From Sphingomonas prati (GTDB lineage Bacteria > Pseudomonadota > Alphaproteobacteria > Sphingomonadales > Sphingomonadaceae): DNA of 42,780 nt. The DNA lies in assembly GCF_014643515.1 (NCBI RefSeq), contig NZ_BMJP01000008.1:1-42780 (forward strand), written 5' to 3'. The notes under the pieces are model-generated. The model did not search any database, was not told where the DNA came from, and saw only the letters and a program-made list of their open reading frames with translations. Both the position numbers and the translations under genes were made by a program. This document shows positions 34,147 through 42,502 of the stretch, piece after piece. Numbering within the stretch: position 1 is the stretch's first letter; each line of letters starts with the position of its first letter.

Positions 34147-34674
34147 ATGAACCTGAACGACCTGCTCCCGAACGGTGGCATCGAAGCGCTTGCAAGCCAG
34201 TTAGGAGTGCCGGCCGAGCAGGCCCGGCGCGGTGCCGAAGCGCTCCTCCCTTCTGTTCTCGGCGGTATGGGGGACAACTCCGCCGGCCTTGAAACACATG
34301 TCGACGCACTCGGCGGTGCAGAACTTGCCCAGAATGTCGTCGGTGCCGAACCAACCCAGATTGACAGGGGCAATCAGCTTCTCGGCGGCATTTTCGGGTC
34401 GAAAGACGTGAGCCGTCAGGTTGCGGGCCATGCCGCTGAGAGCAGCGGTCTAGACCCGGCGCTTCTGAAGCAGATGCTCCCCATCCTTGCCATGCTGGTG
34501 GCGGGCCACCTGTCGGGACGCTCCGGTGGGCAGCAGGGTGGCCTCGGCGGCATCCTGGGGTCGGTGCTTGGCGGACTGGGTGGTGGCGCTACCGCTGGAG
34601 GCGGCGCGCTCGGAGGAGGCCTCGGCGGCGGCCTGGGAGGCATCCTCGGTTCGATACTCGGCGGCCGCCGGTAA
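34147..34674 (+). CDS. DUF937 / YidB-like protein
   Basis: The product is 175 residues from the ATG at 34147 with GAGGA upstream. The family core reads LNDLLPNGGIEALASQLGVPAEQARRGAEALLPSVLGGM...HVDALGGAELAQNVV and GNQLLGGIFGSKDVSRQVAGHAAESSGLDPALLKQMLPILAMLVAGHL. It ends in a long Gly-rich tail (GGLGGILGSVLGGLGGG...). The family is found in many proteobacteria; function is not established. The next gene starts 46 bases later, so they may form one unit. Confidence 0.85.
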   Translation: MNLNDLLPNGGIEALASQLGVPAEQARRGAEALLPSVLGGMGDNSAGLETHVDALGGAELAQNVVGAEPTQIDRGNQLLGGIFGSKDVSRQVAGHAAESSGLDPALLKQMLPILAMLVAGHLSGRSGGQQGGLGGILGSVLGGLGGGATAGGGALGGGLGGGLGGILGSILGGRR

Positions 34675-34720
34675 CGCCGCCCCGCCGAAGCATATGTTCG
34701 CTGCGCGACGAGGAACCAAC

Positions 34721-36211
34721 GTGAGCATTGACGCCCGCCAGGAGTCCGATCTCCAGAACCTTCAGCAGATCGTGTCGGGTTTGACGGAGGGCGTGATGCT
34801 CATCGACCCGGATCAAACGCTGCGCTGGGCGAACAATGCTGCCCTTAAGGCACACGGCGTCCGCACCATCGAGGAGCTTGGCCACGACGTGGCAGAGTAT
34901 CGTCGTCGGTTTCATCTACGGTACCGGAACAACCATTTGCTCGATCATGGCAATTATCCCATCGATCGGGTTGTTGCTGGCGAGACCTTTTCCGAGATTG
35001 TGGTCGAGGTGACACCCGTCGGGGGCACCGAGCCGGAGTGGACCCACCAGGTCCGCAGCATGGTCATGACCGACGAGGACGGTGGTCCCGAGCGCCTGGT
35101 GTTGATCATTCAGGACGTTTCGGATCGCTTCGAGGCGGAAGATCGCTTCGAGCAGACCTTCAATGCGAACCCGGCACCCGCACTGATCTGCCGGTTGTCG
35201 GATCAGCGGTTCATCAAGGTCAACAGGGGCTTTCTGGATCTCACCGGCTTCGACCGCGATGATGTCATTGGCAGAACGGCCTACGAGATCGACCTGTTCA
35301 ACGGAGCAGACCAGCGTGATCGCGCCAAGCAGTGCCTCCATGACGGCGTCACCGTTCCGCAGATGGAGGCCGAGCTGGGGATGTCGGGTGGTGGTACGCG
35401 ACTGGTTATCATTGCCGGTCAGCCGATCGAGCTCGATGATCAGGACTGTATGCTCTTCACGCTGGCCGATCTCGAACGGCGCCGGCTTGCCGAGACCGCG
35501 CTTGTCCATAGTGAGGCTCGGTTCGACCGAACGTTCCAGATGGCACCGGCTGCGATGATGATAACCTCGCGAGAGGACCTGAAACTCGTCGACATCAATC
35601 CCGCGTTCGAGCGCATGACCGGCTACGACCAGGACGCGACTGCCGACCAGTGCGTAACCAAGCTCGACCTGTGGGAAACCGCGGCGATCCGGCGCTCGAT
35701 GGAAGCGGAACTTCGAAGCACCGGATTGATCGCCAGCCGCGATGCGCGGCTTCGCGGGCGCGACGGCGCGCTCATCGACTGTCTTGTTTCGGCATCGGTC
35801 ATCGAGGGCGGCACCCACCCCTGCGTCCTGTGGGTCCTGCAGGACATCTCCGACCGGCGGAGCTCCGAGGCGGAGATGCTCGCGTCGATCGAAGCGGTGA
35901 TGAAGGATGCGAGCTGGTTCAGCCGTGCCCTGGTTGAGAAACTTGCCAACCTGCGCGTACCGCCTTCGTCGGCCGAACATGTGAAGGAAGTCGCCGATCT
36001 GACGCCAAAGGAGAAACAGGTGTTGGGGCTGATGTGCCAGGGGGCCGATGACGCCAGGATCGGCGAGACGCTCAACATGTCGCGCAACACCGTGCGCAAT
36101 CACGTCGCCCGGATCTATGGCAAAATCGGTGTGAACAAGCGCGGTGCCGCAATCGTATGGGCACGCGAGCGCGGCCTCAACCACGGGGGACCGGTGAAGA
36201 CGGCACCGTAG
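34721..36211 (+). CDS. PAS-PAS-PAS-LuxR one-component regulator
   Basis: The product is about 496 residues from the GTG at 34721 (GAGGAA site); an ATG at 34694 would add nine. PAS 1 (~15-130) reads GLTEGVMLIDPDQTLRWAN with a PAC-type end VLIIQDVSDRFEAE. PAS 2 (~140-255) reads TFNANPAPALICRLSDQRF and NRGFLDLTGFDRDDVIGR. PAS 3 (~265-385) reads TFQMAPAAMMITSREDLKLV and NPAFERMTGYDQDA. A short coiled linker leads to a LuxR-type helix-turn-helix (~425-485, LTPKEKQVLGLMCQGADDARIGETLNMSRNTVRNHVARIYGKI). There is no receiver or kinase domain, so it probably senses a cytoplasmic signal and binds DNA directly. The stress genes downstream are plausible targets. Confidence 0.9.
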   Translation: MSIDARQESDLQNLQQIVSGLTEGVMLIDPDQTLRWANNAALKAHGVRTIEELGHDVAEYRRRFHLRYRNNHLLDHGNYPIDRVVAGETFSEIVVEVTPVGGTEPEWTHQVRSMVMTDEDGGPERLVLIIQDVSDRFEAEDRFEQTFNANPAPALICRLSDQRFIKVNRGFLDLTGFDRDDVIGRTAYEIDLFNGADQRDRAKQCLHDGVTVPQMEAELGMSGGGTRLVIIAGQPIELDDQDCMLFTLADLERRRLAETALVHSEARFDRTFQMAPAAMMITSREDLKLVDINPAFERMTGYDQDATADQCVTKLDLWETAAIRRSMEAELRSTGLIASRDARLRGRDGALIDCLVSASVIEGGTHPCVLWVLQDISDRRSSEAEMLASIEAVMKDASWFSRALVEKLANLRVPPSSAEHVKEVADLTPKEKQVLGLMCQGADDARIGETLNMSRNTVRNHVARIYGKIGVNKRGAAIVWARERGLNHGGPVKTAP

Positions 36212-36327
36212 ACACAGCTGCATCAGGATAACTGACCTAGCCGGACGTAGCGATCAGCGCGATGCCGCCTTAGCTTCTGTTTAACGGCCCCACGATCCGA
36301 GCAAATCGGATCATTACAGGATCGCAC

Positions 36328-36504
36328 ATGGACAAACGTACCAGACACGCGACGAAACACGCCAAGGCGTCGATCAAGGAGGCCATTGGCATGTTGATCG
36401 GTAACGCCAGAGTACAGGCAGAGGGCGCCGCCGAGAAGGCAAACGCACAACAAGCGGTCAACAATGCCGGCGTACTGGATCCGAAAATCCCACCACAGGC
36501 CTGA
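36328..36504 (+). CDS. CsbD-like small stress protein, 58 aa
   Basis: An ATG with AGGA nine bases upstream opens MDKRTRHATKHAKASIKEAI, then GNARVQAEGAAEKANAQQAV. This is the CsbD-like pattern (K.....G.....G....A.GK..KA..Q), a small hydrophilic helical protein induced by general stress in many bacteria. The start of the family pattern is somewhat altered. It lies between the PAS-LuxR regulator and the YsnF-type genes, in keeping with a stress cluster. Confidence 0.68.
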   Translation: MDKRTRHATKHAKASIKEAIGMLIGNARVQAEGAAEKANAQQAVNNAGVLDPKIPPQA

Positions 36505-36707
36505 GCGCTTGATCTATGTTTTGCGCTAGACGAAAAAACCGATGCGTCCAGTGCAAATGTATCAGTCCGCCTGACAAGTCTGGGTCAATCCGGTTATAGT
36601 TGGTTAACCTATACGACTCGCTACGAACTGTTGGCCTAGCGGCCGGTTCGCAGGCGAGGATTACACATGCCAGACCATTTACAGGTTTCTATCCCCTGTC
36701 CGGTGCA

Positions 36708-37112
36708 ATGACCGGAGAACCGGGCCGAAACGACACGCGCATCCCCCTCGTCGAGGAGGTGGTGGAGATCGAGAAGCGGGTGGTCGAGACCGGCCGCGTC
36801 CGGGTTCGCACCATCGTGGACGACGAGCAGGTCCGCGTCACCGACACACTCCAGCGGGAAAATGTCGATGTCGAGCGGATCGCGATCGGCCGTGAGGTTG
36901 ATGTCGCACCTGCCGTACGGGAGGAAGGCGAGTTTCTGATTGTCCCGATCGTCGAAGAGCGGCTGGTCATCGAGAAGCGGCTGTTCCTCGTCGAAGAGAT
37001 CCGTCTGCGGCGGACCACCGTCACCATCCCCGTCGAAGCCGACGCTACACGGCGCGTCATGCGCGCCGAGATCGAACGCGACGGACCAAACATCACACCA
37101 GGAGAGCAATAG
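36708..37112 (+). CDS. YsnF/AvaK (DUF2382) domain protein
   Basis: The product is 134 residues from the ATG at 36708; a GTG-like upstream frame from 36600 adds 36 residues without family similarity. The whole protein is one DUF2382 domain: RIPLVEEVVEIEKRVVETGRVRV then QRENVDVERIAIGREVDVAPAVREEG and LIVPIVEERLVIEKRLFLVEEI. Proteins of this family are general stress proteins linked to PRC-barrel-like or YsnF domains. The stop overlaps the GTG start of the OmpA-like gene (TAGTG), so both are translated from one message. Confidence 0.85.
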   Translation: MTGEPGRNDTRIPLVEEVVEIEKRVVETGRVRVRTIVDDEQVRVTDTLQRENVDVERIAIGREVDVAPAVREEGEFLIVPIVEERLVIEKRLFLVEEIRLRRTTVTIPVEADATRRVMRAEIERDGPNITPGEQ

Positions 37113-37732
37113 TGGCAAACGAGAACCGTAAGGGCGAGGGCGCCCCGCCCAACCATATCCATGTCGAGAAGACCGAAAAGAAGACCAACTGGCTGGCATG
37201 GCTGGCGCTCGCGCTCGGCCTCCTGGCCTTGCTGTTCGCACTCAGCCGTTGCAGCGCCGACGAACGCGTTGCTCAGGTCGCACCTGCAGCTGCCCCGGTG
37301 ACCGAACCGGCTGCTGTAACGCCAACGGTCGCCGTCCCGGCCGGCACCGCGGCGGTTGGCCGGTATCTCGCCGGCAACGAAGCCCTGCCGCGGACCTTCG
37401 TGTTCGAGAAGCTTAAATTCGACACGGCTGCCAGTGCCCTTCGCCCGGTGGATCAGGCTGAAGTCAGTGCCATCGGCACGGCACTCCAGCAGCATCCGAC
37501 GTCGCGCATCCGGATCGTCGGCTATGCCGATGCCCGTGGCGCGAGCGAGGCGAACGTCGCGCTTGGCAAGAGCCGCGCCGACAGTGTCAAGGCCGGTCTG
37601 CTCGCAAGCGGCATAGCTGCTGACCGCATCGAGACCGCCTCTGGCGGGGAGAATGATCCCGTCGACAGCAACGCCACCGCGGCCGGTCAGGCCGAGAACC
37701 GGCGTACCGAGCTGGTCGTCCTCCAGCGCTGA
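37112..37732 (+). CDS. OmpA-like peptidoglycan-binding membrane protein
   Basis: This 206-residue protein starts with GTG overlapping the previous stop. It has a cytoplasmic basic N-terminus, one membrane anchor (~26-46, NWLAWLALALGLLALLFALS), a Pro/Ala/Val-rich periplasmic linker, and a C-terminal OmpA domain (~95-205). The OmpA domain reads FVFEKLKFDTAASALRP and IRIVGYADARGASEANVALGKSRADSV; the Asp in YADARG and the Arg in KSRADS are the diaminopimelate-contacting residues. It would tie the inner membrane to the cell wall. It forms an operon with the YsnF gene. Confidence 0.9.
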   Translation: MANENRKGEGAPPNHIHVEKTEKKTNWLAWLALALGLLALLFALSRCSADERVAQVAPAAAPVTEPAAVTPTVAVPAGTAAVGRYLAGNEALPRTFVFEKLKFDTAASALRPVDQAEVSAIGTALQQHPTSRIRIVGYADARGASEANVALGKSRADSVKAGLLASGIAADRIETASGGENDPVDSNATAAGQAENRRTELVVLQR

Positions 37733-37773
37733 CACCTTCGTTCAACCCTGTCCCCAATGAAAAGGTAATCCCC

Positions 37774-38814
37774 ATGTCACGTACCATCACAGCGATGTTT
37801 GATACCCGCGCCGATGCTGATGCCGGCCGCGAACGCCTGCTGGCCTCCAACATTGATGCCGACAATGTTCGCGTCCACGGCGGGTCGGGCACAACTGTGA
37901 CCGGCGGCAGCCAGTCGGCCGATGACCAAGGTATGTGGTCGTCGATCAAGAATGCGTTTCTCCCCGACGAGGATCGCCACACCTACGAGGAAGGTGCCCG
38001 TCGTGGCGGTTTCATCCTCAGCGCCGATGTCGACGACTCTCAGGTCGACGACGCGGTCCGAGTGCTGGAGGACGCCAACAGCGTCGACATCGACGAGCGC
38101 TCCGCGCAGTGGAAGTCGGAGGGCTGGAACAACCCGGCCGCGGCGGGCCTGACGTCCGGCGTCGCAGCAGCAACGCCGGACCGCAGCCGCAGCACCGCGC
38201 CGCTGACCACCGCCGGTGGTGATGAGCAGACCCTGGAGGTCGTCGAAGAGCAGCTCGTCGTCGGCAAGCGCGATGTTGATCGTGGCGGTGTCCGTGTCCG
38301 GTCCTATGTGACCGAGAAGGCTGTTCACGAACAGGTCCGGTTGCGTGACGAAAGCATCAACGTCGAGCGTCGCCCGGTCGACCGTGCCGTCGCTGTCGGC
38401 GACAACGCCTTCCACGAGCGTACGATCGAGATGACCGAAACCGACGAGGAAGCGGTTGTCGGCAAGACCGCACGCGTCGTCGAGGAAATCGTTGTTCGCA
38501 AGACTGCCGACGAGCGCCTCGAGGACATCAACGAGACGGTTCGACGGACCGATGTCGATGTCGACAACTTTGCCGGTTCGGAAGGTTCGACGCTGAGCGA
38601 CCGTCTGCCCGGTTCGGTGGTCCAGACCAAGACGCCGACGGAAGACACTTCGGGGCTGGGCGACAAGGCCGCCGGCCTTGGCAAGGAAGCGCTCGGTAAC
38701 GTCAAGCAGGGTGTTGGTGGCGTCACCGGCGACGAGAGCCTGACGCGTGACGGCATGCAGCAAGAGCGTTCCGGCGAGATGCAGCAGGGCAAGCTGCCCG
38801 GCGACAACCGCTAA
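37774..38814 (+). CDS. YsnF/AvaK (DUF2382) protein with general-stress-17M-like start and CsbD-like tail
   Basis: In this 346-residue protein, residues ~1-105 (TITAMFDTRADADAGRERLLASNIDADNVRVH...GGFILSADVDDSQVDDAVRVLED) resemble the ferredoxin-like general stress protein 17M domain. A linker leads to a DUF2382 domain at ~148-262 (LEVVEEQLVVGKRDVDRGGV, ESINVERRPVDRAVAV, EAVVGKTARVVEEIVVRK). The last ~60 residues are Gly/Lys-rich and CsbD-like (LGDKAAGLGKEALGNVKQG). It is hydrophilic and presumably cytoplasmic, and is the second DUF2382 protein in a row. It ends directly before a strong terminator. Confidence 0.9.
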   Translation: MSRTITAMFDTRADADAGRERLLASNIDADNVRVHGGSGTTVTGGSQSADDQGMWSSIKNAFLPDEDRHTYEEGARRGGFILSADVDDSQVDDAVRVLEDANSVDIDERSAQWKSEGWNNPAAAGLTSGVAAATPDRSRSTAPLTTAGGDEQTLEVVEEQLVVGKRDVDRGGVRVRSYVTEKAVHEQVRLRDESINVERRPVDRAVAVGDNAFHERTIEMTETDEEAVVGKTARVVEEIVVRKTADERLEDINETVRRTDVDVDNFAGSEGSTLSDRLPGSVVQTKTPTEDTSGLGDKAAGLGKEALGNVKQGVGGVTGDESLTRDGMQQERSGEMQQGKLPGDNR

Positions 38815-38826
38815 GCAACAAGCAGG

Positions 38827-38855
38827 GCAGGGGGCGTCCAGCGGACGCCCCCTGC
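38827..38855 (+). terminator. Strong intrinsic terminator
   Basis: A perfect 13-bp stem (GCAGGGGGCGTCC with GGACGCCCCCTGC) with an AGC loop, followed by TTCTTC, starts 13 bases after the DUF2382 stop. It ends the 36.7-38.8 kb stress operon. Confidence 0.85.
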
Positions 38856-38907
38856 TTCTTCGCGTGTCGGCCAGGCCGGTCCCGCATAGATCCTCAGGGA
38901 GGACATC

Positions 38908-40314
38908 ATGAACGATCTTCAATATGCGGGGGACAGCGTCGTCGACGGCACCCGCAACTTCACCAATCAGGCGCTCGGCTACGTGCAGGAGTGGGGACCT
39001 CGGATCCTCGCCGCGCTCGTCATTCTGCTCATCGGCTGGCTGATCGCCCGTGCGGTGAAATGGGGCGTCGCCAGCCTCATCAACAAGACGCCGCTCGCGC
39101 GGCATGCCAATCAGCCGAACCATCCGCCGCGCGATGCGTCGACGATCGGTGCCCAGGTGGGCGATGCCGGCTTCTGGGTCGTCCTGCTGGTTGCGTTCTT
39201 CCTGGCAGCCCAGCCGCTCGGCCTCGCCAGTGCGACCGGCCCGCTCGGCGACATGCTCAACGGGTTCGGCCAGGCTGTCCCGCGGATCATCGGTGCAGGG
39301 CTGATCCTGTTCCTCGGCTACATCCTGGCAAGCGTCGCCAAGAAGGCCGTGACGGCGGTCATTACCGCCAGCCATGTCGAAAAGCTGTCGAGCCATGTCG
39401 GTAACGCAGCACCGACCGATCCGACGGCTTTGCCGCGTGCTATCGGCAGCGTCGTCTTCGCGCTCATCATCATCCCGGTGGCGATTGCCGCGCTCGATAC
39501 GCTGAACATTGCAGCGATCTCGCAGCCCGCGACTGCCATGCTACGCATCATTCTCGATGCGATCCCGCATGTGATTGCCGCCGGCATCATTCTCACGCTC
39601 GCTTACTATATCGGCAAGTTCGCCTCGCAGCTTTTGACCCAGTTCCTGAGCTCGACCGGCGTCGATCGGGCGATCGGCTCGCTGGGGCTGTTCCCGCAAG
39701 GGTCCGGCGTTCAGACATCGGCAGTCGATCCGGCAACCGGCCGGGCGACAACGACGGTCTCGCCGTCGGGTAACGCTCCAATCACCCCGTCGAAGATGAT
39801 CGGGTCGGGCGCGTTCATCGCGATCATCATTTTCGGCATGATGGAGGCGTTCCGCCAGCTGAACTTCACCTACGGTTCCAGGATCATGGCCGAGGTGCTG
39901 ACGCTGTTCGGTCAGGTCGTTTTCGGTGCGATTATCATCGCGGCGTCGGTTGCGATTGCACGGCTTATCGCCAGCACGATCGAGGCCAGTGGCGGCGCGA
40001 GTGCAGCGTTCACGGCCTCGTTGACCCGCATTGCGATCATCGTGCTCGGCACGGCGGTCGGCCTGCGGTTCATGGGCCTGGCCGACGATATCATCAACCT
40101 CGCCTTTGGCCTGATCCTTGGCGCCATCGCTGTCGCATTCGCCCTGGCCTTTGGTCTGGGTGGCCGTGAACCGGCCGGCAAGGCCGTTCAGCGTCTGCTG
40201 GGCAAGGTTGAGGAGGAAGCTGACAAGCCGACACCGCCGATGCCCTCGCCAGTCGCTACTTCGGTCACCACGCCGGTCGACACGTCCGTTCAGAACCGGG
40301 ATCTTCGCCCATGA
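38908..40314 (+). CDS. Mechanosensitive-channel-like membrane protein (conserved TM-helix repeats)
   Basis: This 468-residue protein starts at an ATG with CAGGGAGGA upstream. Membrane segments with repeated amphipathic stretches include RILAALVILLIGWLIARAVKWGV, GFWVVLLVAFFLAAQPL, AVPRIIGAGLILFLGYILASV, AIGSVVFALIIIPVAIAAL, IPHVIAAGIILTLAYYIGKF, FIAIIIFGMMEAF, VVFGAIIIAASVAIARLI and LAFGLILGAIAVAFALAFGLGGREPAGK. The recurring glycine-rich IGWLIA/LGYILA/LAYYIG helices are the TM-helix repeat found in MscS-like proteins. It probably relieves osmotic pressure or binds the stress proteins nearby. The stop overlaps the ATG of the lipoprotein gene. Confidence 0.88.
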   Translation: MNDLQYAGDSVVDGTRNFTNQALGYVQEWGPRILAALVILLIGWLIARAVKWGVASLINKTPLARHANQPNHPPRDASTIGAQVGDAGFWVVLLVAFFLAAQPLGLASATGPLGDMLNGFGQAVPRIIGAGLILFLGYILASVAKKAVTAVITASHVEKLSSHVGNAAPTDPTALPRAIGSVVFALIIIPVAIAALDTLNIAAISQPATAMLRIILDAIPHVIAAGIILTLAYYIGKFASQLLTQFLSSTGVDRAIGSLGLFPQGSGVQTSAVDPATGRATTTVSPSGNAPITPSKMIGSGAFIAIIIFGMMEAFRQLNFTYGSRIMAEVLTLFGQVVFGAIIIAASVAIARLIASTIEASGGASAAFTASLTRIAIIVLGTAVGLRFMGLADDIINLAFGLILGAIAVAFALAFGLGGREPAGKAVQRLLGKVEEEADKPTPPMPSPVATSVTTPVDTSVQNRDLRP

Positions 40315-40670
40315 CGCGTACAGCACTCATCCCGGCGATCGTCGCACTTGCCCTTCTGGCGGGCTGCGACGGTCCGCGCGAGAATGCCGGCGAGAAAACA
40401 GATGCCAATGCGGGTGTCGTGTCGAGTGAGGACACGACCGCAAGCGGCCCGGCTGAGACCGCCGGCGAAGTGCAGGATCGCGCAGCTGACAGCGTCAACG
40501 CCGCGGTCAAAGCGCGTGCGCATGCGGCTGAGGATCAGGCGGATGCCACACGCGGCACCGCCGACCAGAAGGCCGATGCCCTGGAAGAACAGGCCCGAAA
40601 GGTTCGGTCACAGGCCGAACAACAGGCCGATGCGGCTGAGGACCGGGCGGATGCCGTCCGCGGCCGATAA
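40311..40670 (+). CDS. Small coiled lipoprotein
   Basis: This 119-residue protein overlaps the channel stop (ATGA). It has signal and lipobox LLAGC (Cys19), then a Gly/Thr/Glu-rich linker and an Ala-rich heptad-like helix (VKARAHAAEDQADATRGTADQ, QARKVRSQAEQQADAAEDRADAV). It is acidic and helical, like Lpp-type or stress-related surface lipoproteins. It is cotranscribed with the mechanosensitive channel. Confidence 0.82.
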   Translation: MTRTALIPAIVALALLAGCDGPRENAGEKTDANAGVVSSEDTTASGPAETAGEVQDRAADSVNAAVKARAHAAEDQADATRGTADQKADALEEQARKVRSQAEQQADAAEDRADAVRGR

Positions 40671-40738
40671 TATCGTGACGCTGTTCGCCCGGGGTCAGTG
40701 ACAACGGCTTGTAGAGGTTGCGCGTAGTGACGCGCGGG

Positions 40739-40767
40739 ATGCCCGGCCAACGAAAGTTGCCGGGCAT
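40739..40767 (+). terminator. Hairpin with GAAA tetraloop
   Basis: ATGCCCGGCCAAC pairs with GTTGCCGGGCAT (one bulge) around GAAA, a stable tetraloop. A following T-run is lacking (TACTCT). It is the likely 3' end of the channel-lipoprotein transcript. Confidence 0.55.
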
Positions 40768-40792
40768 TACTCTGCCACTCGCCAACGTTAAC

Positions 40793-40861
40793 CGTCGCGC
40801 AAGTCCTAGGTTTTGCGACAAGCGGGGCGCTATAATCTTTAACGAACCGGGGCTGGTTTCC
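40793..40861 (+). repeat. Dispersed palindromic element, copy E
   Basis: CGTCGCGC, then AAGTCCTAGGTTTTGCGACA, AGCGGGGCGCTATAATC, TTTAACGAACCGGGG and CTGGTTTC. The inverted arms are GTCGC/GCGAC; the second part forms GAACC-GGGGCT-GGTTTC. It is the right-most copy. Confidence 0.7.
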
Positions 40862-41051
40862 GAGCCGCGCTAATCGAGGCCGGTCCGGTCTTTGATCTAT
40901 GATCAGAGCCGATGACCGTGCGTAAATTTCGTGAGGTTGAGGCTTCGTAAACTTAGACATGGGCTTCGTCGCACGCCTGACGATAAGCTTGCGTCGCGTC
41001 TCAATGCCGAGGTTTGGTTCGGATCGAATGCCGACTGATTGAGGAGTCATC

Positions 41052-42331
41052 ATGAGCGATCGACCCGCATCTTCCCTGTTCTACAACCCGCGCAAGGTGT
41101 CGCACCCGTCGAAATCGCGTTTTGTGTTCGCCAGCGGGATAGAGGGGAGTTATCCGTCGATCGTCGATGCGTCAGGACAGCGGGTGCGACGCGACCTGAT
41201 GGCGGAATGCGGCCATTACGACCGGTGGCGCGAAGACCTTGAACTCACCCTGGCGCTGGGGTGCCACCATTTGCGGTACGGTCCGCCTTACTACCGGACC
41301 CATCTGGGGCCGGGTCGCAACGACTGGTCTTTCACGGACGAGGTCTTGCCGGTTATGCGGGACATGGGCATCACGCCGATCCTCGACCTGTGTCATTTCG
41401 GTGTTCCGGACTGGATCGGCGATTTCCAGAATGCCGATTGGCCCCGATATTTCGCCGAATATGCTCGGGCGTTCGCCGAACGCTATCCTTGGATCCGGCT
41501 CTTCACGCCGGTGAACGAGATGTACATCACGGCCGAATTCTCCGGCTATTACGGGTGGTGGAACGAGCGGCTGGCGAGCCATGCGGGCTTTGTCGGGGCC
41601 CTGAAAAACGTCACGCGTGCCAGTCTCGAGGCCATGCTGACGATCCTCGAAGTCAGGCCGGATGCGCTGTTCATCCATGCGGAATCCTCCGAGCACACCC
41701 ACGCCAATCATCCCGACCTGACGTCCGAAGCGGAGATGTTCAACGAGCGCCGCTTCCTGACGCTCGACCTGATCTGCGGGAAGCGCATCTCCGCAGGCAT
41801 GTTCGCGTATCTGCGCGAGAATGGCATGACAGAAGCGGAGTATGCGCGGTTCCGCTCCGTCGACCTCGTGGAACACTTCATCCTCGGGCACGACTATTAC
41901 GTGACCAACGAGCATCTCTTGGTCTCGCCGGAAATCCGCAAGGCGGCGGGCGAGGTGTTCGGCTATGCGCCCGTCGCGCTGGCCTATCACGAGCGGTACC
42001 GGCTCCCGATCATGCACACCGAGACGAACCTCGTCGATCGGGGGGTGACGAAGCGGCCAAATGGCTTTGGAAAACGTGGGCGAATATCCATATGCTGCGT
42101 CAGATGGGCTTGCCGATCTGCGGCATGACTTGGTATTCGGTGACGGATCAGATCGACTGGGACGTCGCGCTTCGTGAACGGAACGGCACGGTGAATGCGC
42201 TCGGCCTTTATGATCTCGACCGCAATATCCGGTCGGTCGGTAGTGCCTATCGTCGGCTGATCCAACAATGGTCGGACACGCCAGTCCTTCTGCATGGCCC
42301 CTTTTCCATCGTGGGTGGGCTCGAGAGCTAA
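41052..42331 (+). pseudogene. Family 1 glycoside hydrolase, interrupted by a one-base shift in a G run
   Basis: The ATG at 41052 has GAGGAG upstream. The first frame (to 42128) carries the GH1 TIM-barrel signs: ELTLALGCHHLRYGPPYYRT, the acid/base motif FTPVNEM, GYYGWWNERL and the nucleophile-site motif MHTETNL near 42020. Right after DRG, at a run of six G (42041-42046), the frame shifts. With one more G it continues GDEAAKWLWKTWANIHMLRQ, GMTWYSVTDQIDWDVALRER and GLYDLDRNIR, ending at TAA 42331. The restored protein would be about 426 residues, a normal size. No signal peptide. It is either a recent pseudogene, a slippage-controlled gene or a homopolymer base-call error. Substrate probably a beta-glycoside. 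Confidence 0.82.
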
Positions 42332-42502
42332 GCGGTCTGATGTTTTTCGGAAGTGATCGGGTTCGACGTAGAGTTCATCGGATCTCTCATTGGCATGCTC
42401 GAACCGCGGCCCCAGGAGTGATCGAGGCCAGCCACAATTTGTCACGCAACCTGTGCTCGCACGAACCGCTTCAGGCAGCGTTCGTCTCGGGAGGATTATC
42501 AC

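Larger units (their letters stand above)
40671..41051 (+). other. Intergenic region with hairpin and element copy E
   Basis: About 380 bases: the GAAA-loop hairpin at 40739-40767, element copy E at 40793-40861, then the upstream region of the GH1 gene. No further gene is seen. Confidence 0.5.

Noticed and set aside
34916-36223. 435-codon minus-strand open frame
   Set aside because: Antisense to the PAS-LuxR regulator; no recognisable motif and no ribosome site.
37777-39396. 539-codon open frame on the minus strand
   Set aside because: It lies antisense to the DUF2382 and channel genes, which have clear domains, ribosome sites and a terminator; such frames are common in GC-rich DNA.
40811-40834. 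TTGCGA...TATAAT in element copy E read as a sigma-70 promoter
   Set aside because: The spacing is about 12 bases, too short, and the TATAAT string is not kept in other copies.
36505-41051. EcfG-type (GGAAC-N16-17-CGTT) promoters before the stress genes
   Set aside because: I looked upstream of the CsbD-like, DUF2382, channel and lipoprotein genes by eye and found no convincing match, so none is claimed.
41172-42017. 281-codon minus-strand open frame
   Set aside because: Antisense to the GH1 gene; no family character.
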